In this document: positions 55,789 through 63,775 of the stretch, piece after piece | Layout: every line of letters begins with the position of its first letter | How positions within the stretch are numbered: position 1 is the stretch's first letter | NCBI GenBank assembly: GCA_028277405.1 | Contig: JANQGH010000017.1 | Location: forward strand, 24,633 to 88,632 | Direction of reading: 5' to 3' | From: Alphaproteobacteria bacterium | GTDB taxonomy: Bacteria > Pseudomonadota > Alphaproteobacteria > DSM-16000 > Inquilinaceae | Length of the DNA stretch: 64,000 bases | Notes under the pieces: model-generated | What the model was told of the DNA's origin: nothing | The model's input: only the letters and a program-made list of their open reading frames with translations | The model's database searches: none | Position numbers and translations under genes: made by a program

Positions 55789-56756
55789 GCGAACCGACGC
55801 TGCTGGAGGTCAAGGACCTGGTCAAGCTGTTCGACGTCCAGCGCGGTTTCCTGCGCCGCAAGGTCGGCGCGGTGCGCGCGGTCGACGGCCTGTCGCTGAC
55901 GGTCGAAAAGGGTGAGACGGTCGCCCTGGTGGGCGAAAGCGGCTGCGGCAAGTCCACGGTCGGCCGGGTGCTGGTGCGGCTGGCGGACCCGACCGGCGGC
56001 CAGGTGCTCTATCGCGGCACCGACATCACGGCGCTGAAGGGGCGCGCGCTGAAGCCGTTTCGTCGGCGCGTTCAGATCATGTTTCAGGACCCGTTCAGCT
56101 CGTTGAACCCGCGCCTGCGCGTGCGCGACATCGTCGCCGAACCGCTGGTCGTGCACGGCATCGGGAACCGCGCCGCGCGCCAGGCAAAGGTGGCGGAGCT
56201 GTTGGACCAGGTCGGCCTGTCGCCCGACCGGATGGGCGCCCATGCCCACGAGTTCTCCGGCGGTCAGCGCCAGCGCATCGGCCTGGCCCGCGCCCTGGCG
56301 CTGGGCCCCGATCTGATCGTCGCCGACGAACCCCTCTCGGCGCTGGACGTCTCGGTTCAGGCCCAAGTCGTGAACCTGATGGCCGAGTTGCAAGCGAAAC
56401 TGGGGTTGGCGTTCCTGCTGATCTCTCACGATCTGGCCGTGGTCGAACATCTCAGCCGCCGGGTCGCCGTGATGTATCTCGGCAAGATCGTCGAGACCGC
56501 GCCGACCCGACTGTTGTTCTCAGCCCCGCGCCACCCCTATACCGAGGCGCTGCTGGACGCCGCGCCCGTACCCGACCCGCACGCCGGCCGCGCCGACCGC
56601 CCGGTCATCGCCGGCGAGGTGCCCAGCCCGCTGAACCCACCCGCCGGCTGCCGCTTTCACCCGCGTTGCCCGCTTGCGACCGATATCTGCCGCCAGCAGG
56701 AGCCGTCTCTATCTCCGCGCGACGACGGACGATCGCTTGCTTGCCATCATCGCTAG
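55785..56756 (+). CDS. Dipeptide ABC transporter ATP-binding protein (DppF type)
   Basis: 323 residues. Walker [27 protein letters not shown], signature [15 protein letters not shown], Walker [18 protein letters not shown]-loop LISHDL, and the tail [18 protein letters not shown] with the same Cys set as its partner. GTG start overlaps the previous stop (GTGA). Last transporter gene of the operon. Confidence 0.94.
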   Translation: MSEPTLLEVKDLVKLFDVQRGFLRRKVGAVRAVDGLSLTVEKGETVALVGESGCGKSTVGRVLVRLADPTGGQVLYRGTDITALKGRALKPFRRRVQIMFQDPFSSLNPRLRVRDIVAEPLVVHGIGNRAARQAKVAELLDQVGLSPDRMGAHAHEFSGGQRQRIGLARALALGPDLIVADEPLSALDVSVQAQVVNLMAELQAKLGLAFLLISHDLAVVEHLSRRVAVMYLGKIVETAPTRLLFSAPRHPYTEALLDAAPVPDPHAGRADRPVIAGEVPSPLNPPAGCRFHPRCPLATDICRQQEPSLSPRDDGRSLACHHR

Positions 56757-56863
56757 CGACGACGAAACAGGCTACCTGCGCCCGAGAGTCATGTTTTCAT
56801 GGTGTTACTCGCGAAGGGAGTCAGCTGACACCAGCGCCCCCAACGCAGTACAAGGAGAGTGAC

Positions 56864-57235
56864 ATGCTGAAGTTCGCCAATCTCGATGACAGGGTCAGTG
56901 TCACAGATCAATTAGGTGAAGATGCCGCGCCGGTCGTTCTTGTCAACGTGTTCACCGTGGACCGCGCCGAGGCTGACCGCCTCGAGACCGCCTGGACCGA
57001 GGACGCCAAGTTCATGCAGCGCCAGCCGGGGTTTATCTCGACACAGCTCCATCGCGGCGTCGGCGAAAGCTCGACATATCTGAACTACGCGGTCTGGGAG
57101 AGCATCGCCGCCTTCAAGGCAGCCTTTGAGCAGCCCGACTTCCGCGCTCACCTCGCATCCTATCCAGACAGTACGATCACGCGGCCGCACCTGTTTCGGA
57201 AGCTGGAGGTGCCGGGCGTCTGCACTGCTGATTGA
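56864..57235 (+). CDS. ABM-domain (antibiotic biosynthesis monooxygenase-like) protein
   Basis: 123 residues. A dimeric alpha+beta-barrel ABM fold is suggested by VVLVNVFTVDRAEADRLETA, FMQRQPGFISTQLHRGVGES, YLNYAVWESIAAFKAAFEQP and the closing LFRKLEV. Such proteins act as cofactor-free monooxygenases or heme-degrading or quinol-related enzymes. AAGGAGAG precedes the ATG at 56864. It is 107 bases after the Dpp-type operon, so co-transcription is possible but not certain. Confidence 0.8.
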   Translation: MLKFANLDDRVSVTDQLGEDAAPVVLVNVFTVDRAEADRLETAWTEDAKFMQRQPGFISTQLHRGVGESSTYLNYAVWESIAAFKAAFEQPDFRAHLASYPDSTITRPHLFRKLEVPGVCTAD

Positions 57236-57260
57236 GGATTGTCGGGCGCGTAATTGCTTG

Positions 57261-57298
57261 GACACAATACTTAACTCCGGGAAGTTAAGTATTGTGTC
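57261..57298. repeat. Perfect 16-bp inverted repeat with 6-base loop
   Basis: GACACAATACTTAACT (57261-57276), loop CCGGGA, AGTTAAGTATTGTGTC (57283-57298). The AT-rich perfect stem stands out from the GC-rich surroundings. It could be a REP-like hairpin of the kind moved by Y1-type transposases, a foreign terminator or an operator. It lies just upstream of the low-GC HEPN-like gene and may mark one edge of an insertion. Confidence 0.8.
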
Positions 57299-57374
57299 AC
57301 CATAGCTTATGTTTGAGGCCCGTCGATCCGTCGCAGGAGACTTCGGGTCGGTCGCAGGGAGGGGAACCTTCGCC

Positions 57375-58079
57375 ATGCCTCAACCTCTGAAGAAATGGGA
57401 CGACAGAATCCGCTTTAGCCCTGACAGCCTAGCGCAAAGACCCAATCTTGCAGTCAAAATAGCCCAAGTTGTTGCAGCATCAACAAACCTCGAGGTGCAT
57501 ATTGGGCGTTTGCTGGCCGAGATTATGCAGTCAAAGGCTGATGTTGGCGTCACGATGTATCTGGCCCTAAGTGGATCAGCAGCTAAACAGGCTGTGTTGC
57601 AGGCTGTGGCTGACCAATACGTGCTGGATAAGACCTCTAGGAACAAATTCTCCGCCCTAATTAAGTCTATCCGTCATAGAGCAAAAGAGAGAAACGCCGT
57701 CATTCACGGAATGTGGTCATTACATCCGGGAGATAATCAAGCGTTAATAAATTGTCCTCCACAGTCCATGATTTCTGAGGTAGCGCGTCTGACTAGCACG
57801 ATTAGTCACTTGGAATCACATCCCGGGACTTCTGCCACATATTCGAGCCGTCTTGCCGGAATAATGGTCTACAAAGAGCGAGATTTCGACAACGTGCTCG
57901 CGCGGATCAAAACTGTCCGCGAAGACATCGATGACTTGAAGGGGACGATCACGGGATTTCGTCACGAGTTTCAGCAAAAACTTCTTCAGATAGAGAAGGC
58001 GGCGGATAGGTTCCTGAGTGCAATTCGTCAGGAGGTTCCTCCAGATGCCCCTCCGAATTCTACTGCAACAGATGAATAG
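57375..58079 (+). CDS. HEPN-like protein of unknown function in a low-GC patch
   Basis: 234 residues, mostly helical. RAKERNAVIHGMW (Arg106-Asn107 to His111) fits the RNxxxH motif of HEPN RNases and their nucleotidyltransferase partners. Upstream helices (IAQVVAASTNLEVHIGRLLA) look like a HEPN bundle. A second coiled segment ends the protein (VREDIDDLKGTITGFRHEFQ, QKLLQIEKAADRFLSAI). The start at 57375 has GGAGGGG upstream; an in-frame start at 57309 would add 22 residues. The base composition and codon use (many A/T-ending codons) differ sharply from its neighbours, pointing to transfer. No antitoxin-like gene is adjacent. HEPN call is motif-based only. Confidence 0.6.
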   Translation: MPQPLKKWDDRIRFSPDSLAQRPNLAVKIAQVVAASTNLEVHIGRLLAEIMQSKADVGVTMYLALSGSAAKQAVLQAVADQYVLDKTSRNKFSALIKSIRHRAKERNAVIHGMWSLHPGDNQALINCPPQSMISEVARLTSTISHLESHPGTSATYSSRLAGIMVYKERDFDNVLARIKTVREDIDDLKGTITGFRHEFQQKLLQIEKAADRFLSAIRQEVPPDAPPNSTATDE

Positions 58080-58119
58080 CGCCGGTCTGTCGCCTTCTTG
58101 CCTAATTCGCTCTTCGTGC

Positions 58120-58176
58120 TCAGTCAGCCGCGTAGTTGCGACGCGGGACCGACTCCCTGGCGACTAGATATTGCAT
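58120..58176 (-). CDS. 18-codon ORF coupled to the amidohydrolase (probably truncated gene start)
   Basis: MQYLVARESVPRRNYAAD then TGA. A strong GAGGAGGTGGGAGC Shine-Dalgarno overlaps the stop of the amidohydrolase gene, so ribosomes would start here. It is too short to be a normal enzyme. It looks like the head of a further operon gene, cut off where the low-GC DNA begins. A functional small peptide is the alternative. Confidence 0.4.
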   Translation of the reverse strand: MQYLVARESVPRRNYAAD

Positions 58177-58188
58177 GCTCCCACCTCC

Positions 58189-59487
58189 TCAGAGCGCTCG
58201 GCGCATGCGGTCCGCGTAGGCGTCGGCCTCGGCCAGCAGGCTGGCGCGATCGATGGCGGTTATCCGGCCTTCGCGCACGATGAAGCGGCCGTCCACCATC
58301 ACGTCGCTGACGTCTGACGGCAGGGCGGCGTAGACCAGGGCGGCATACGGGTCGTGCAGGGGGTGCAACCGGGCGGCGCTGCGGCTGATGCGGACGATAT
58401 CGGCTCGCTTGCCCGGTTCCAGCGAGCCGATGCGATCGTCCAGGCCCAGCGCCTTGGCGCCGCCGATGGTGGCCAGGCGCACCACATCGATCGCCGGCAT
58501 GACGGTCCGGTCCCTGGCCCGCAGCTTTTGTAGCTTGGCCACTTGGGACATTTGCGCGAACAGGTCGATGGTATTGCCGCTCATCGGCCCGTCGGAGCCG
58601 AGGCCGACGGTCACGCCGGCGGCCACCATGTCGAGCACCGGGGCGATGCCGCGACCGCCCTTCACGTTGGCGCCGGCATTGTGGGCGACCGCGACACCGC
58701 CGCGCGCCAGGTTGGTGATGTCGCGATCGTCGACCCAGAGGCAATGGGCCGCGATCACGCCGGGTCGCAGGAGGCCGGATTGGTCCAGCAAGTCGACGGG
58801 CGAGCCGCCGCAATGGTCGCGCACCCAATCGGCTTCGTAATCCATCTCCGACACGTGGATCTGGACCGGCAGGTCCGCCGACCGCGATGCCGCATCCACG
58901 CGCCGCAGGATGTCCAGACCGGTCGTGTAGGGCGCGTGCGGGGCGATCGACGCCGTGATTGTCGGGTGGTCGCGGAAGTCGGCCGCGAGCCGTTCAAACT
59001 GGGCGAAGCCGTCGTCTGTCGTTGGCGCGTCGGGGGCCGCGAAGTCGACAATCGTCTGGCCGACGACGCCGCGCAGGCCCAGGGTTTCTAGCGCACGGCC
59101 CGCCTGGGCCTCAAAATAGTACATGTCGGCAACCGTGGTCACGCCGCCCTCTGCCAGTTCCAACCCGGCGAGCAGGCTGCCGACATAGACCATCTCCGGT
59201 GAGACGAAGCGCTTTTCCAGCGGGAAGATGTAGCGTTTCAGCCGGTCGGGCTCGTCGTCGCCCAGGCCGCGAAACAGCGCCATCGCCAGATGACAGTGGG
59301 TGTTGACCATGCCCGGCATCAGGATGTCGCCATCAAGGTCGATGACGTCGCCCGAATGCGCCGGCGGGTCCCCTTCGCCGATCTCGGTGATCACGCCATT
59401 CTTCGCCGCGACGTAGCCGGGCCAATGGACGGTCATCGCGTCGTCGACGGTGACGATGATCCCGTTGGTGAGCAACATGGTGGTCAT
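58189..59487 (-). CDS. Amidohydrolase (cytosine deaminase / MtaD / TrzN-like)
   Basis: 432 residues, metal-dependent amidohydrolase. MPGMVNTHCHLAMALFRGLG has the HxH metal site (near residue 60). QIHVSEM gives a further His and VIAAHCLWV another. GLGSDGPMSGNTIDLFAQM has the metal Asp. The C-terminus is the SLEPGKRADIVRIS sheet typical of the family. It deaminates or hydrolyses a purine, pyrimidine or related heterocycle. The start is the ATG at 59487, overlapping the ATPase stop (ATGA), so it is the last intact gene of the Pot-type operon and probably acts on the imported molecule. Confidence 0.9.
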   Translation of the reverse strand: MTTMLLTNGIIVTVDDAMTVHWPGYVAAKNGVITEIGEGDPPAHSGDVIDLDGDILMPGMVNTHCHLAMALFRGLGDDEPDRLKRYIFPLEKRFVSPEMVYVGSLLAGLELAEGGVTTVADMYYFEAQAGRALETLGLRGVVGQTIVDFAAPDAPTTDDGFAQFERLAADFRDHPTITASIAPHAPYTTGLDILRRVDAASRSADLPVQIHVSEMDYEADWVRDHCGGSPVDLLDQSGLLRPGVIAAHCLWVDDRDITNLARGGVAVAHNAGANVKGGRGIAPVLDMVAAGVTVGLGSDGPMSGNTIDLFAQMSQVAKLQKLRARDRTVMPAIDVVRLATIGGAKALGLDDRIGSLEPGKRADIVRISRSAARLHPLHDPYAALVYAALPSDVSDVMVDGRFIVREGRITAIDRASLLAEADAYADRMRRAL

Positions 59488-60545
59488 GGCGTGGCCGGCA
59501 GGATGCAGCATTGCTCAGGCACCAGAACCAGCTTGGCCCGATCGCCTTCGTTGAACGGGCGGTCGATCGAGCCGTTGGCGACCACGCTGCCGACCGGCGT
59601 TTCGGCCCGGTAGTGATAGGACCGGCCGAGATAGGTGCGTACCGACAGTTTCGCCGGCAGACCGTCGTCTTCGCTGGCCGCCATGACCCGTAGGCCATCG
59701 GCCCGTGCGCCGAGCGTAAAGGCGTCGGGCAGGGGCCCCCAGGTGGCCTCGTCGAGCGCGAATCTGGCGCCTTGGCCTTCTGCCGTCGTGACGCCACCTG
59801 ACCGGCCGGTGACACGCAGTCCCATCATCGTCTCGAAGCCGACGAAGTTGGCGACGAACGCGTTGGCCGGCTTTCGATAGAGGATTTCCGGCGTGTCGTA
59901 CTGGCTGATCTGGCCCGCATCCATAATCGCCACCCGGTCGGAGATCGAAAACGCTTCCTCCTGATCATGGGTGACGTAGATGGCGGTGATGTTGTGGGCA
60001 CGCTGCAACTCGCGGATTTCGACCCGCATGTCGACGCGTAGCTTGGCGTCGAGATTGCTCAACGGCTCGTCGAACAGCAGCAGCGACGGTTTGATGACCA
60101 GCGCGCGGGCCAGCGCCACGCGCTGCTTCTGGCCGCCGGACAGGGCGGCCGGCAGGCGATCGGCAAACGCCGCCAGGCCGACCTTGTCGAGCATTTCGCC
60201 AACACGCGCGCGGCGTTCTTGCGGGGCGACGCCGCGCTGCTTCAGGCCGAAGCCGACATTGTCGGCGACACTCATATGCGGGAACAGGGCGTAGTTCTGA
60301 AACACCAGGCCGATGTCACGCCGATGGGCGGCGACAGCAGAGATGTCGCGCCCGTCCAGCGCCACGCGCCCCGCCGTAGCGTGCAGAAAACCCGCAATCA
60401 AGCGCAGGGTGGTCGTCTTGCCGCAGCCGGATGCGCCGAGCAGCGAAACCAGTTCGCCCGCCTTCACGTCCAGATCCAGGTCCTTCAAGACCTGGGTGCG
60501 GCCGTAATGGGCGGAGATGCCGGTCAGATTGAGGGACTTGGTCAT
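59484..60545 (-). CDS. Spermidine/putrescine-type ABC ATPase (PotA-like)
   Basis: 353 residues. Walker A GASGCGKTT, VFQNYALFPHMSVADNVGFG, signature LSGGQKQRVALARAL, Walker B LLLFDEPLSNLDA, H-loop YVTHDQEEAFSIS, and a TOBE-2 domain as in PotA/AfuC-type importers. The polyamine label is family-level only. Confidence 0.93.
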   Translation of the reverse strand: MTKSLNLTGISAHYGRTQVLKDLDLDVKAGELVSLLGASGCGKTTTLRLIAGFLHATAGRVALDGRDISAVAAHRRDIGLVFQNYALFPHMSVADNVGFGLKQRGVAPQERRARVGEMLDKVGLAAFADRLPAALSGGQKQRVALARALVIKPSLLLFDEPLSNLDAKLRVDMRVEIRELQRAHNITAIYVTHDQEEAFSISDRVAIMDAGQISQYDTPEILYRKPANAFVANFVGFETMMGLRVTGRSGGVTTAEGQGARFALDEATWGPLPDAFTLGARADGLRVMAASEDDGLPAKLSVRTYLGRSYHYRAETPVGSVVANGSIDRPFNEGDRAKLVLVPEQCCILPATP

Positions 60546-60554
60546 GGGGGTCCG

Positions 60555-61340
60555 TCAGCGCACGAAATAGCCGAGGCCGAGCGTCTTTTCGACCACCGCC
60601 ATGACCAGCACGGTCAGCGCCATCAAGAGCACGGACAGCGCGGCGACGGTTGGGTCGAAGAAGTTCTCGACATAAGTCAGCATTTGGATCGGCAGGGTGC
60701 TGATGCCCGGCCCGGTCAGGAACAGCGACACCGGCACATTGTTCAGCGAGGTGATGAAGGCCAGGATGAAGGCCGCCAGGATGCCGCCGCGAATGTTCGG
60801 CAGCACGATTGTGTAGAAGGTCTTCATCGGTGGGCAGCCGAGACTGATGGCGGCCTCCTCGGCACTGAAATCGAACGTCGCCAGGCTGGCCCCGACCACG
60901 CGGATGGAATAGGGCAGCACGATGATCGTGTGGCCGATCAACAGGGTCGGAAACACCGGCAGATCGAAATCGACGCTGATGGCGCTCAACAGCGAGAAGC
61001 CGAACACGATCTGCGGCACCAGGATCGGCAAGACGAAGAAGTTCGATAGCGCCTTGGGCAGGGCGAAGCCGAACCGGCTCAGCGCGTACGCCGCCGGGAT
61101 GCCGATCAGCAGCGACAGAAACGTGCCCAGCAGGGCAATTTGGAGTGAGATCAGGAACGTATCGCGGAACGCGCTGACTTCGAAGACATTGACGAACCAG
61201 CGCAGGCTGAACCCCTGGGGCGGAAAGGCCAGAAACTCCGTATTGCTGATTGAGGCCGCGGCGACGATCACCAGCGGTCCCAGCAGGAAGATGAACACCG
61301 CGATGGCGGTGATGACGAGGAGGGGGCTGGAGCGCTGCAT
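60555..61340 (-). CDS. ABC transporter permease (PotC type)
   Basis: 261 residues, six helices. EAA loop DFSAEEAAISLGCPPMKTFY near 153-172 followed by TIVLPNIRGGI. The start ATG at 61340 overlaps the stop of the other permease (TGATG). Confidence 0.92.
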   Translation of the reverse strand: MQRSSPLLVITAIAVFIFLLGPLVIVAAASISNTEFLAFPPQGFSLRWFVNVFEVSAFRDTFLISLQIALLGTFLSLLIGIPAAYALSRFGFALPKALSNFFVLPILVPQIVFGFSLLSAISVDFDLPVFPTLLIGHTIIVLPYSIRVVGASLATFDFSAEEAAISLGCPPMKTFYTIVLPNIRGGILAAFILAFITSLNNVPVSLFLTGPGISTLPIQMLTYVENFFDPTVAALSVLLMALTVLVMAVVEKTLGLGYFVR

Positions 61341-62164
61341 CACGCAGCCGCCGGGTTCAGCCGGCGGGCGACCCGCGACATGATCAGCACGACGGAGATG
61401 GTCAGCACCATCATGATCACCGCGATGGTCGAGGCCGACGCCCAGTCGAACTCCGTCATTGCCTCGCGGAACAGCAGGGTCGCCAACACCGTGTTGCGCT
61501 GGCCGCCCAGCAGCACCGGTGTGGTGTAGGACGTGAAGCTGCCGGTGAAGACCAGCACGGCCCCGACGATCACGCCCGGCATGGCTAGCGGCAGGATCAC
61601 GCGCCAGAAGGTCTTGGCCGGCGATGCGCCCAGCGAGATCGAGGCTTCCACCACGCTCTTGTCGATGTTTTCCAGGACCCCGACCAGCGACAGGATCATC
61701 AAGGGCGAGAACAGATAGGCGAGGCCGACGATGATCGCGCCCTCGGTATAGAGCATCGACAGCGGTTCGCTGATTAGACCCAGGCCCATGAGGGTTTCGT
61801 TGATGATGCCGTTGCGGCCCAGGATCACGATCCAGGCGAAGGAGCGCACGACCGTGCTGGTCAGCAATGGGAAGACCGAGGCGACGATCAAAATGCTGCG
61901 CCAGGAGCGGGGCGCGCGGGCGATGAAGTAGGCGGTCGGGAAGCCGATCGCAATCGCGATGACGGTCACGATCAGGGCGATGCGCACCGTCCGCCACAGC
62001 ACGCCGCGATTGAACCGGCGGTCGAAGAAATCCTGATAGCCGGCGAAGACGCCCTCTTCCTGGATGAAGGTGACGCTGATCGTGTCCAAGAGCGGCAGCA
62101 CCAGCAGGACCAGGATCGCCAGGATGGCTGGCGTGACCAGCAGCCAGGGAAGGACGCGGTTCAT
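61340..62164 (-). CDS. ABC transporter permease (PotB type)
   Basis: 274 residues, six helices. EAA-like loop SVVEASISLGASPAKTFWRV near 180-199. RVLPWLLVTPAILAILVLLV opens the protein as first membrane segment. Coupled to the PotC-like gene by a TGATG overlap. Confidence 0.92.
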   Translation of the reverse strand: MNRVLPWLLVTPAILAILVLLVLPLLDTISVTFIQEEGVFAGYQDFFDRRFNRGVLWRTVRIALIVTVIAIAIGFPTAYFIARAPRSWRSILIVASVFPLLTSTVVRSFAWIVILGRNGIINETLMGLGLISEPLSMLYTEGAIIVGLAYLFSPLMILSLVGVLENIDKSVVEASISLGASPAKTFWRVILPLAMPGVIVGAVLVFTGSFTSYTTPVLLGGQRNTVLATLLFREAMTEFDWASASTIAVIMMVLTISVVLIMSRVARRLNPAAA

Positions 62165-62189
62165 GGCGGGGTTACGTCGTCGCGGAGCG

Positions 62190-62212
62190 GCCGGCGCCAG
62201 GATGGCGCCGGC
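62190..62212 (-). terminator. Intercistronic GC hairpin between PotD-like and PotB-like genes
   Basis: GCCGGCGCCA (62190-62199), a 3-base loop and TGGCGCCGGC (62203-62212): a 10-bp perfect stem between the SBP and the first permease, as also seen in the LacI-controlled operon (5254-5280). Likely to protect or partly end the SBP message. Confidence 0.55.
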
Positions 62213-62246
62213 ATATCAAGCATCGGAATAGGGCCGTCCAGGTCGG

Positions 62247-63296
62247 CTATTCCGCGAACACCTCGTTCCAGCGGTCGGTCCAATCCTCGCGGACCGAGTT
62301 CAGCTGGGCATAATCGGGCGTGCGCAGACTGTCGATGACCGCCTGGCCATAGGTCCAGCGTGCGGCGTCTTCCGGGTCGAGCCGGACATTGACGTTCACC
62401 GGCGCGTCGACACCGACTTCGGCCAATGTCTGCTGCACATCCGCGCTCAGGTGCCAGTTGATGAAGGCCAGCGCCAGGTCCGGCTGGTCGGTCGAGGCCA
62501 GGACGTTGATCGCGTTCAGGTTGGCGAAGGCGCCTTCGTCCAGCTCCGCCCAGACCGCTGTTGGCACCGCCTCTTGAATGCGGCCAAAGGCGAAGTCCTG
62601 CGCCGGCGCGATCACCACCTCGCCCTGGGCGAACAGGTTGACCAGCTCCGACGAGCGGCCATAGGTGGTCAACAGATTGGGGGCCAACTGCTCAAGGCTG
62701 GCGAAGGCGGCATCCGGGTCGTCGAAGGCATCGACGCCCGCCTGTTCCGCCGCCGCAATCACGATCAACTGGCCGGCGGTGGTGTTGATGCCCGGAATGG
62801 TGATCTGGCCGGCAAACTCATCGCGCCACAGATCGCCCCAGGACGTCACCGGCGTGTCGGTCGCGGCGGAATCGTAAATGATGCCGTAGCGGCCCACCGT
62901 ATAGGCCGGGCCGTATTCCTCGCCGTGCGGCGCGCGGGCGATTGGGTAGATCTGCTCGATGTTCGGGATCTGGCTGCGGTCGATCTGGGCGAACAGCCCG
63001 TCATCGATGCCTTGCTGGGTAAAGGCGTCGGCAAGATAGATGAGATCGATGTCGCCGCCGCCGCGGATACGCGCCCGGTTCAGCCGGTCGGCATTGTTGC
63101 CGGTGTCGATGACGATATCGACGCCGTGCTCTTCTTCGAACGGCGCGTAGAGATGTTCTTCCAGCAAGTCGCCGTTGAAGCCCCAGGTGGAGATCACCAG
63201 CGTGCCGTTATCCTGTGCCCCGGCTGGGCCGGCCAAGGTCGCCGTGGTCAGCGCGGCGACACTCACCACAAGGCCTAAGGGCGAAATACGAGTCAT
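62247..63296 (-). CDS. ABC transporter substrate-binding protein (PotD type)
   Basis: 349 residues. Signal peptide (VVSVAALTTATLAGPAGA-QD), then a PotD/AfuA-like SBP: LVISTWGFNGDLLEEHLYAP, FEEEHGVDIVIDTGNNADRL, YTVGRYGIIYDSAATDTPVT. First gene of the operon PotD-PotB-PotC-PotA-amidohydrolase. The ligand may be a nitrogen heterocycle, judging by the last enzyme, not necessarily a polyamine. Confidence 0.92.
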   Translation of the reverse strand: MTRISPLGLVVSVAALTTATLAGPAGAQDNGTLVISTWGFNGDLLEEHLYAPFEEEHGVDIVIDTGNNADRLNRARIRGGGDIDLIYLADAFTQQGIDDGLFAQIDRSQIPNIEQIYPIARAPHGEEYGPAYTVGRYGIIYDSAATDTPVTSWGDLWRDEFAGQITIPGINTTAGQLIVIAAAEQAGVDAFDDPDAAFASLEQLAPNLLTTYGRSSELVNLFAQGEVVIAPAQDFAFGRIQEAVPTAVWAELDEGAFANLNAINVLASTDQPDLALAFINWHLSADVQQTLAEVGVDAPVNVNVRLDPEDAARWTYGQAVIDSLRTPDYAQLNSVREDWTDRWNEVFAE

Positions 63297-63775
63297 CGTT
63301 CAACAGCTCCCCGAGATTGTCTGAATGTGAGAACGGGCCCTTAACCATACTGCAATCTGTGGCCTTGTCGAACGATCCGGTGCGCTTGTGATCTTTAGTG
63401 TCAATACGTTAGTATTTGTACTAAGGTTAACAATTAATCAACGATTCTTCGTCGCATTTGCAGGCGATTATCGAGCATTGTCAGGGATTTTCGAGACAGC
63501 TACAGATTCTCAGTCCAAAAGTATAATTGCCACGAATTGGAACGTCCTTCACCCTTTTTCCCTCTTTTTAAGTAGAAACTGCCGTTTGTGGGCAAGTTTT
63601 ATTAAAAGATTTTTGCGCTGTTGTGTTTTATTTCTCGTACAGGTATGAGCTTCTCTTGGCCAGAGATTCGCTTTGCGATAAACCCAAGTCAAAATAGACG
63701 CGCTGCACCTGTTTTACATTGAAAAGCGAAGTTGCAGATGCGGCGTAAAACATCAACTCGACAGGAGAAAGCTTG
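63297..63775. other. 479-base AT-rich intergenic leader
   Basis: No convincing ORF; a frame at 63388-63648 has no ribosome site or family look. The stretch about 63390-63740 is clearly AT-richer than the rest. It contains TTAGTA-TTTG-TACTAA (63409-63424) and an overlapping AATAC-GTTA-GTATT (63403-63416), both perfect small inverted repeats, and two related copies of G(C/G)GATT(A/T)TCGAG near 63467 and 63485. Likely carries the divergent promoters of the PotD-like operon and the last gene, with regulator sites. Confidence 0.45.

Noticed and set aside
63388..63648. 86-codon frame in the AT-rich leader
   Set aside because: No ribosome site, no recognisable domain, odd composition; random open frame in AT-rich DNA.
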